Below, piece by piece: positions 1-6,242 of a stretch of DNA of 8,660 nucleotides (positions within the stretch are counted from its first letter, which is position 1; each line of letters begins with the position of its first letter). The notes beneath the pieces were generated by a model. That model worked only from the letters and a program-made list of their open reading frames with translations. It was not told the DNA's origin and did no database searches. The DNA is from CAWEZN01 sp964498015 (GTDB taxonomy: Bacteria; Zixibacteria; MSB-5A5; GN15; PGXB01): contig CAZCFT010000093.1 of the NCBI GenBank assembly GCA_964498015.1, positions 1-8,660 on the forward strand, given 5' to 3'. A program made the position numbers and the translations under genes.

Positions 1-2112
1 TGGATTTCATATACTTCGACTTCCCAGGTCAGGTTTATGGATTATTTTGACGATTCGCTCCAGGTGATGACATCCGGGGGATGGCTCAAAATCGACCCGA
101 ATACTCAGGGGATGAGAAAGATTACAAAAACGGATGGGCTGGGTACAAATGACCTTTATTTTATTCTGAAAGACAACTCCTCGAATGTCTGGCTTGCCGG
201 ATACGGGGAGCTTATTAAATATAATAATGGCCAGTATACTCCATTTCTCTTCTTTGATCGGGATAATAATCTTCTAACGCTCTATTCCATTGCTGACGAT
301 GATTCCAACCTCTGGGTGGGGACATCTTCAGGTCTGGCCCTCTTTTCTAAAGCCATAGATGGCGGACAGATACAGGATTTCTATAGTCGTTTCGGCAATT
401 TTAATCCGAATCCGGCGGTCAACGATCTGCTAATTCTGGGAGATACAATTTGGATTGCTACAAATTCCGGGTTGGCGGTCGCCGATAAAAGCAATCCTGA
501 CTTGCTTAAATCGTATCTTAATTGGGAAACTTTCACTACCGCAAAGTTCCCCGAACTGCAGAGTGATATTGTTACCGCTTTGGCTTATTATCATAACAAG
601 TTTTATGTCGGCGCTACGCGAGGCGCCTTCAGGATGGAAATTTCGGGGAGCGATACGTCATTTATAAGAGTCCCTACACGAAATAATATTTCAGTCGAGC
701 ACATGATAATTGAGGGGGATTCGCTCATCATTTATGCATCCGGTGGGTTTTTTATACATACTGAAAGCGGAACTACTTGGAATAACACCCCGACTCTTCC
801 CGATTATAATTTTTCCTGCGGCCGTTATATCGATGATGTCCACTGGATAGGTCAACAGTCAAAAGGAATCTATTACGGCGCGGGGGCTGATTATTCTAAA
901 TTTCCCGATGGGGGGTTGCCTGACAACAGAGTCACGGCGTTTTCCTCAAATTCGGATGGCAGAGTCGTAGGGTGTTTTTATAATAAGGATGTCGCTCAGT
1001 TTGACAGCTCCGGCTGGAAACCGATTTTCTCGCAGGTTGGTGAATGGGCAACTTCATCGGTTCAGGATGACAGCGGGGGAATATGGATCGGAACCTGGGG
1101 AGGCGGCGCCGCAGTAGTGAAACCGGAGACAACTATTATCTTTAAAGAAAATAATTCCAGCCTGCATGGTGTCTCTGAAAACCCGTCCTATGTGGTTGCT
1201 TTTCATATGGCCATGGCCGACCATTTTTTATTCATAACCAACTATGCCGCCCGTGATGGAAACGGCGTTTGCGTGGTTGACCTGAATGATATCAGCCGCT
1301 GGAGTTCATTCGGGAGTGAGGATGGCATTCCGATATTTCTTCTGAATTCGGTTGACTGCTTCAACGACTGGTTTGCCGTAGCCACCGCCGACCGGGGAAT
1401 TTATTACTATGATTTTGGCCCGGATCCATTCGACAAATCCGATGATTCCATTGTTAACTTACGCGAAGACAATAGTTGGCTCGGTTCAAATACTGTCAAT
1501 GTTGTCCGATTTGACAATGAGGGTACTCTGTGGGCGGGAACCAAATTCGGCCTTTCTCGATACGATCCGGGTATTGAGAGATTTGTGAATGTGATTCTTC
1601 CCCACGGATTTGGGCCCGAAGTCACAGCCCTGGAATTTGATCGCCGCGGGAATATCTGGATTGGGGCCTATAACGGATTGGCGCGATATGACGCCAGCAG
1701 TCATTCGGTAGAAGTATTCAATATCCTTAATTCAGGCCTCTCGGATAATAGAATCAATGCCCTGCTTATTAATCCGGTGACCAATGATCTTTGGGCCGGA
1801 ACTTATTCCGGAATTTCAATCTTGCCGTCGGATATCGGTCGCCCCACCAGAGATATCAAACAGGTAATAGCATTTCCTAATCCATTTATAATCAGAGGTG
1901 ACGGAGACTTGCTTTCATTGAATTATGACGGGGTGGCGACAGTCAGGTTCTACACATCGGCGGGAGAGCTGGTGCGGGAGATAAGCGCCAATGTACCCTG
2001 GGATGGCAAGAATCAGCATGGCGCAGAGGTTGCCTCGGGAGTATATCTATTTCTTATTACCGCCGTTGATGGTTCAACAGGACGCGGCAAAATTTTTCTC
2101 GTTAGGCAATGA
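1..2112 (+). CDS. Secreted double beta-propeller protein with FlgD-Ig-like C-terminal domain (5' truncated by window)
   Basis: The reading frame is open from base 1, and the residues before the first ATG (position 37) already look like the start of this protein type (WISYTSTSQVRF). The true start and a probable signal peptide therefore lie upstream. Numbered from the Met at 37, blade-like motifs of the form (N/D)-x-W-(I/V/L)-(G/A)-(T/A)-x-x-G recur about every 44 residues. Clear ones have their Trp at residues 52, 93, 139, 270, 350, 499, 541 and 586; degenerate ones lie near 12, 190, 232, 311, 400 and 445. These resemble Reg_prop repeats, known from the sensor regions of hybrid two-component systems, but no kinase or membrane segment follows. 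Instead residues about 612-691 form a FlgD-Ig-like domain (AFPNPF, then VPWDGKNQHGAEVASGVYLF), common at the C-terminus of exported FCB proteins. I infer an extracellular or surface protein; its ligand or partner is unknown. Its stop overlaps the next start (ATGA). Confidence 0.85.
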   Translation, partial: WISYTSTSQVRFMDYFDDSLQVMTSGGWLKIDPNTQGMRKITKTDGLGTNDLYFILKDNSSNVWLAGYGELIKYNNGQYTPFLFFDRDNNLLTLYSIADDDSNLWVGTSSGLALFSKAIDGGQIQDFYSRFGNFNPNPAVNDLLILGDTIWIATNSGLAVADKSNPDLLKSYLNWETFTTAKFPELQSDIVTALAYYHNKFYVGATRGAFRMEISGSDTSFIRVPTRNNISVEHMIIEGDSLIIYASGGFFIHTESGTTWNNTPTLPDYNFSCGRYIDDVHWIGQQSKGIYYGAGADYSKFPDGGLPDNRVTAFSSNSDGRVVGCFYNKDVAQFDSSGWKPIFSQVGEWATSSVQDDSGGIWIGTWGGGAAVVKPETTIIFKENNSSLHGVSENPSYVVAFHMAMADHFLFITNYAARDGNGVCVVDLNDISRWSSFGSEDGIPIFLLNSVDCFNDWFAVATADRGIYYYDFGPDPFDKSDDSIVNLREDNSWLGSNTVNVVRFDNEGTLWAGTKFGLSRYDPGIERFVNVILPHGFGPEVTALEFDRRGNIWIGAYNGLARYDASSHSVEVFNILNSGLSDNRINALLINPVTNDLWAGTYSGISILPSDIGRPTRDIKQVIAFPNPFIIRGDGDLLSLNYDGVATVRFYTSAGELVREISANVPWDGKNQHGAEVASGVYLFLITAVDGSTGRGKIFLVRQ
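61..1839 (+). repeat. Fourteen degenerate propeller-blade repeats within the first gene
   Basis: This is a protein-level repeat, not an exact DNA repeat. Well-preserved units include NVWLAGYG, NLWVGTSSG, TIWIATNSG, GIWIGTWGG, TLWAGTKFG, NIWIGAYNG and DLWAGTYSG. Counting the weaker units gives 14 over about 575 residues. That number fits two seven-bladed propellers, although the boundary between them cannot be placed from sequence alone. The last three units (Trp codons at 1531, 1657 and 1792) are the most alike and sit next to the C-terminal domain. Confidence 0.65.
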
Positions 2113-3053
2113 TGACCCTTCAGGTTTGCTCAATAGATGATATTCCTCGGGACGAATGGTCGATATTAACAGAAGACTCCCTTTTCTCATCGCCTGGTTT
2201 CACATCGCTCTGGGGAGAATTTGGCGGCAAGCCGGTTTTTCTTATCATGGAGCATCAGGGAAAGCTTCAGGCCGGAATGGCGGCAGTGACATTTGGGCCA
2301 AAATATCTGAGACGATTCAGGTCTCATCCGGAGAGTTTATATGGCGGGCCATTTTTCGCACATGACCTGACAGTAGAAGATCAAAGCAGGTTTTATCAAG
2401 GTTTTGCTTCATACCTCCGTATGGAAAGGATTATCAGAGCCGATATATATAATCCACCGGCGGATATTGAAATGGAGTCATTTGAGAGACGGGAAACATC
2501 AAGCAGTATTATTTCTCTGCACGGTGATTCATACCTCCCTCCCAATAAGAGAATAAGAAGATATGTTCGCCATGCAAAAAGAGAGAATGTAAAATTGGCA
2601 ATACTTGATGATGGGAGTCGACTTAATGAAATCTACAGATTGGTATTGGCCACAGCAAAACGCCATAATCATGGTTCGAGATTTTCATTGGAATTTTTCC
2701 GGCGACTACTGGAGATATCTCTAACAGATGCCCGCATACTTTGGCCGATAATCTTACACAATGATAGAATAACTGCCACTCATATCGCTTTTGTTGAAAG
2801 GGATCAACTCCTTGATTGGCAGAGTCATACAGATACGGATGATTCCTCAAGACCCAATCATCTCATATATGATTTTTTAATAGATTATGCCTTAAGTCAC
2901 GGAATAAAGAGAATTAATTTGGGCGGTACGCCAGTTGATGCAGCCGGAGTATCGGAACTGAAAGCGCGATGGGGTGGAGAAAGAAGCATTCACTCCTATT
3001 TTACATATTTTTCCAGATTAGGGCATATTATCTATGGTTTGAAGAGAAGATGA
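2109..3053 (+). CDS. FemAB/GNAT-fold acyl- or aminoacyltransferase-like protein
   Basis: This 314-residue protein resembles the FemAB-like (BioF2-type GNAT) transferases often found in polysaccharide and exosortase-associated clusters. Visible hallmarks are SLYGGPFF at residues 77-84, the basic stretch RIRRYVRHAKRENVKL at 148-163, IILHNDRITATHIAF at 214-228, HLIYDFLIDYAL at 251-262 and INLGGTPVDAAGVSELKARW at 269-288. The last matches the family's closing 'fxxGGt...g...fK..wG' segment. Relatives move an acyl or aminoacyl group onto an amine of a lipid-linked sugar or peptide, so modification of an amino sugar on the glycan made by the neighbouring enzymes is the likeliest role. The substrate is not deducible. 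No signal peptide or membrane helix is evident, so it should be cytosolic. There are two adjacent ATGs (2109 and 2112) and only a weak TTAGG before them; the overlap with the previous stop suggests translational coupling. Confidence 0.72.
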   Translation: MMTLQVCSIDDIPRDEWSILTEDSLFSSPGFTSLWGEFGGKPVFLIMEHQGKLQAGMAAVTFGPKYLRRFRSHPESLYGGPFFAHDLTVEDQSRFYQGFASYLRMERIIRADIYNPPADIEMESFERRETSSSIISLHGDSYLPPNKRIRRYVRHAKRENVKLAILDDGSRLNEIYRLVLATAKRHNHGSRFSLEFFRRLLEISLTDARILWPIILHNDRITATHIAFVERDQLLDWQSHTDTDDSSRPNHLIYDFLIDYALSHGIKRINLGGTPVDAAGVSELKARWGGERSIHSYFTYFSRLGHIIYGLKRR

Positions 3054-4126
3054 AGATTCTTGTGTTGGCAGATGGCCGTTCCATACATACAGACCGGTAT
3101 ATCGCTGAACTGAAAAGCTTGGGAGTGGAAGTGACTCTGGCTTCGCTTGAAGAAGGGAAGAATGTCGATATAATCCTCAAGCGAAGAACCGGCATAGCAA
3201 GTTTGGATTATTTTTTGTCCGCCAAAGAAATCAGGAGGCTTGCAAGAAAATATTCTCCCGATATAATTAATCCTCATTTTGCTTCAGGGTACGGATTTGC
3301 CACAGCGGTTTCGGGGGTATGGCGAAAATGCCCGGTGATTCTTCATTGTTTGGGGTCGGATATTCTGCTTTCCCCGAATAAGTCACCATTGCACAGAGCG
3401 AGAGTCAAATATGCCCTGTACCGATCCACCCAGGTTATGGCTGATTCCGAATACCTGAAGAAAAAAACGTTGGAAATAAATGGCGAATCATCAATTGAAG
3501 TCGTGCCCTGGGGCGTTGAAGTCGCCCTCATGCAAATTTTCGATAGCAAGATTAAGACCGTAAATCTCAGACGTAGACCGCTTAAAATTCTTGTCCCGAG
3601 GCCGCATCAGCAAATTTACAATAACACTTTAATCTTAAGTGCGTTGAGGGAATTCCTGCTCAGTCGAGAAGTGATTATCACTTTCCCTGCCCGGGGGGAC
3701 GATTATGAGAAGTTTAGAAAGGCGACCAAATCGGAAATTGCTTCCGGTGCGATAAACTTCTATAAATATTTAGATCGCAATGAATATATCGAATTCATGT
3801 CAGGCTTTGACGTTTATCTGTCAGCGACCTTTTTTGATTCTTCGCCGGCCTCTCTTCTTGAAGCTATGGCCGCTGGCTTATTCCCCGTGGTCTGTGATTT
3901 TCCGGGAGTACGAGAATGGGTCGATGAGAAAACTGCCCTGCTTTTTGATCCGGAGAATCAAGAATCGTTGCACGATGCCATTGAGCAGTTATTGCGCATG
4001 CCTGCGGACGTCAACAATATATTGATGCATAATAATCGCGTAATCAAGGAAAAGGCGCTCTTCTCGGATAATATAAAGAAGACTGTAAACATTATGGAAA
4101 GGCTTGTCAAGGATGCAGGGCGCTAA
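3050..4126 (+). CDS. GT4-family glycosyltransferase (GT-B fold)
   Basis: This 358-residue enzyme has GT4 architecture. The N-terminal acceptor-side domain begins MKILVLADGRSIHTDRY and contains HCLGSD at residues 99-104. The C-terminal nucleotide-sugar domain has RPHQQIYNN at 184-192. The usual E-x7-E donor-site motif appears as D263-x7-E271 (FDSSPASLLEAMAAG), a common variant. This is followed by GVREWVDEKTALLFDPEN, typical of the family's 'G..e.v..g..G.L..p.d' segment. The start is ATG 3050, which overlaps the previous stop as ATGA; a longer frame back to 2969 would lie inside the FemAB gene and add residues unlike the family. The enzyme should act at the cytoplasmic membrane face and transfer a sugar from a nucleotide donor to a growing lipid-linked glycan. 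The sugar and linkage cannot be read from the sequence. Confidence 0.88.
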   Translation: MKILVLADGRSIHTDRYIAELKSLGVEVTLASLEEGKNVDIILKRRTGIASLDYFLSAKEIRRLARKYSPDIINPHFASGYGFATAVSGVWRKCPVILHCLGSDILLSPNKSPLHRARVKYALYRSTQVMADSEYLKKKTLEINGESSIEVVPWGVEVALMQIFDSKIKTVNLRRRPLKILVPRPHQQIYNNTLILSALREFLLSREVIITFPARGDDYEKFRKATKSEIASGAINFYKYLDRNEYIEFMSGFDVYLSATFFDSSPASLLEAMAAGLFPVVCDFPGVREWVDEKTALLFDPENQESLHDAIEQLLRMPADVNNILMHNNRVIKEKALFSDNIKKTVNIMERLVKDAGR

Positions 4127-5369
4127 AAATATTCTTCTTATTTCATATTACTTTCCACCGCTTGGTATGGGAGGTGTCGGCCGGCCGCTTGGTCTGATGA
4201 AACATCTGCCAAAGTATGGCTACGATGTGACGGTACTGACTGTGAAAAATATTCTTTATCACGAATATGATAGCACATTGCTATCGGGTTTGGATGAAGA
4301 TAAAATAATTCGTACCGGCTCATGCGACCCTTCCAGAATGCTATATTTATTAGGCGCCAGACAAAAACCGTCTATCGGGTTCTCCGGTAAGTCAATCCTT
4401 TCCTATCTCTATTTCCCGGATTTGAAGCGTGGTTGGAACCCGTTTGTATTGCGGGCGGCAAGGAAAATCATAAAAGAAAAAAATATATCAGCCATTATTA
4501 CGACGTCGCCCCCTCCCTCATCGCATATTGTAGGATTAAGATTGAAAAAAGAAACCGGAATCCCATGGATCGCGGATTTTAGAGATGTCTGGTTTTCTGA
4601 GTCAATTGACTATACCTATCCGACAGATTTTCAAAGAAATTTTGCCAGACGGCAAAGAGACCGAATTATCGCTTCCGCCGATAAAATAGTGACCGTCTAC
4701 TCCACAATAACAGATTGTCTGGGACGGGGCGAAGTGATCATGAATGGCGCTGAATTGGAATATTCGCACGGATGGAGTTTCGCCACTCGCAAAGAGAAAG
4801 GGAAATTTGTTATCGGAATTTTGGGCACTCTCAACAGACTTTCGCCCATTGAAGCGCTATTCAAGGCAGTCGCCCGACTCATTGCGGAAAAGCCCGAACT
4901 TAAAGATAAAATTGTGATCAGGCAGGTCGGGTATGTCGACAGGAACTATCTGGAAACGATCCTGAAAATATACCCTCTGAGGAATCTGCTCGCCCTTGAG
5001 GGGTATCATCAACGATTCGAGGCGATAAGCCATTTGGCAGACGCTGACCTTCTTTATTTGGGGGTTTTTTCGAGTCGCGTCTATGATTGCCTTATGTCCG
5101 GCAAACCAGTACTGGGGGTCATTTCAGATTCACCTTCTCTTTCCGCCCTGAATTCACCCGATATGGTTTCTCTCGTAAGAGACTATCAGTATGGGCATGT
5201 TTTTTCGGAAAAAGAGGAAGACAAAATATTTTCCTTGATTCATAATATCTGCATGAAGAGTCTCAATAATGAAATTCAGTCAAGTTTTGATATATCCGGC
5301 GCGGAAAAATACTCCACGACCCGAATGGCTGGCGAATACGCAAGATTGCTTGATGGCATCCTGAAATGA
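4113..5369 (+). CDS. GT4-like glycosyltransferase with N-terminal YYFPP-GG-G-R motif
   Basis: This is a 418-residue GT-B protein. Its N-terminus (ISYYFPPLGMGGVGRP, residues 10-25) carries the glycine-rich acceptor-domain motif of WcaI/WbuB-like GT4 enzymes. Family-like segments follow: TSPPPSSHIVGLRLKKETG at 131-149, WIADFRDVWF at 152-161, FVIGILGTLNRLSPIEALFKA at about 232-252, and RVYDCLMSGKPVLGVI at 322-337. The last corresponds to the usual 'K.yEYlA.gKPil' donor site, but with Asp325 where Glu is common. The usual 'vIpNGvD' segment reads VIMNGAELE. ATG 4113 is preferred because GGAAAGG lies 10 bases upstream; a TTG at 4104 in the same frame has no room for that site. It overlaps the previous gene by 14 bases. 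It probably adds a sugar to the same glycan as its neighbours; donor and acceptor are unknown. Confidence 0.82.
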   Translation: MQGAKNILLISYYFPPLGMGGVGRPLGLMKHLPKYGYDVTVLTVKNILYHEYDSTLLSGLDEDKIIRTGSCDPSRMLYLLGARQKPSIGFSGKSILSYLYFPDLKRGWNPFVLRAARKIIKEKNISAIITTSPPPSSHIVGLRLKKETGIPWIADFRDVWFSESIDYTYPTDFQRNFARRQRDRIIASADKIVTVYSTITDCLGRGEVIMNGAELEYSHGWSFATRKEKGKFVIGILGTLNRLSPIEALFKAVARLIAEKPELKDKIVIRQVGYVDRNYLETILKIYPLRNLLALEGYHQRFEAISHLADADLLYLGVFSSRVYDCLMSGKPVLGVISDSPSLSALNSPDMVSLVRDYQYGHVFSEKEEDKIFSLIHNICMKSLNNEIQSSFDISGAEKYSTTRMAGEYARLLDGILK

Positions 5370-6241
5370 ATGACATAAGAATATCTGTTATAGTCATTTC
5401 TTACAATGGCATTGAGTTTATCACGGATTGTCTGACTTCGATAGTGAAATCGCTTCAGGGGGAATCCGCAGAGATAATCGTTGTTGATAATGGCTCCACA
5501 GACGGTACATTTGAATCTATTAAACAAGATCATCATTATGTGAAGCTAATCAAAAATCAAAGTAATCTCGGATTTGCGAAGGCGGTGAATCGAGGCTTGA
5601 GAGAGAGCAAGGGAGAATATATTTTCCTCCTCAATCAGGATACTCGAATAGTGACCAGAGCTATTTCAGATTTGGCGGCAAGATTAGCGCAGGATGAGAG
5701 AATTGGAATTATCGGCCCCAAATTTGTCGGATTCGACGGCAATCTCCAGAAATCCTGCCGGACTTTCCCGCGATACCGAGATATATTTTACGAATTGGCC
5801 GGACTTTCCTACCTATTTCCCCGCTCAAGAATCTTTTCGAGATGGAAAATGGGATGGTTTGACCATGAGACTGAAAAAGAAGTTGACCAGCCAATGGGCG
5901 CCGCTATGATGTTTCGACGGAGCCTGCTTGAGAAAGTCGGCTATCTTGATGAATCTTTTCCAATCTTCTTCAATGATGTCGATTTTTGCCGGCGGGTGAA
6001 GGAATGCGGGTTTGTGAATTTATATTTTCCGGCAGCCTTAGTAGAGCATTTTGTCGGCGGGACAATCAGAAAGATGAAGCCCCGGATGATTATTGAATCG
6101 CATCATTCCATGTATAGATATTTTAGAAAATATAATAAGAGTATATTATCACTGCCGTCGCTTTATTTCTGCGGCTTTATGCTCTTTGTTTCCGGATACG
6201 TAAGAGCGGGATTGCACGCCTTGTTTCGCACAAGAGGATAA
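5366..6241 (+). CDS. GT2-family glycosyltransferase, WbbL/rhamnosyltransferase-like
   Basis: This 291-residue GT-A enzyme opens with ISVIVISYNG and has the nucleotide-binding DNGSTDGT at residues 41-48. NQSNLGFAKAVNRGL at 64-78 and FLLNQDTR at 87-94 follow, the latter carrying the metal-binding Asp in the N-x-D form usual for this subgroup. QPMGAAMMFRR at 175-185, FFNDVDFCRR at 201-210 and VEHFVGG at 226-232 complete a pattern shared with O-antigen rhamnosyl- and related glycosyltransferases. A hydrophobic C-terminal stretch (about residues 262-282) may hold it to the inner membrane. The start ATG 5366 overlaps the preceding stop as ATGA, with no clear Shine-Dalgarno site, so expression probably depends on coupling. 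It is the last gene of the operon in the window and ends one base from the convergent peptidase gene. Rhamnose specificity is only suggested by family resemblance. Confidence 0.88.
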   Translation: MNDIRISVIVISYNGIEFITDCLTSIVKSLQGESAEIIVVDNGSTDGTFESIKQDHHYVKLIKNQSNLGFAKAVNRGLRESKGEYIFLLNQDTRIVTRAISDLAARLAQDERIGIIGPKFVGFDGNLQKSCRTFPRYRDIFYELAGLSYLFPRSRIFSRWKMGWFDHETEKEVDQPMGAAMMFRRSLLEKVGYLDESFPIFFNDVDFCRRVKECGFVNLYFPAALVEHFVGGTIRKMKPRMIIESHHSMYRYFRKYNKSILSLPSLYFCGFMLFVSGYVRAGLHALFRTRG

Positions 6242-6242
6242 A

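Noticed and set aside
37..39. ATG at 37 as the true start of the first gene
   Set aside because: The frame is open to base 1, the upstream residues fit the same protein, and no signal peptide follows this Met although the protein looks exported. It is an internal Met.
2969..3049. Longer N-terminus for the first GT4 gene
   Set aside because: It would overlap the FemAB gene by 85 bases and adds 27 residues with no family likeness. ATG 3050 starts a standard GT4 N-terminus and gives an ATGA overlap.
4104..4112. TTG start for the second GT4 gene
   Set aside because: The purine-rich site GGAAAGG lies only one base upstream of TTG 4104 but at a good distance from ATG 4113.
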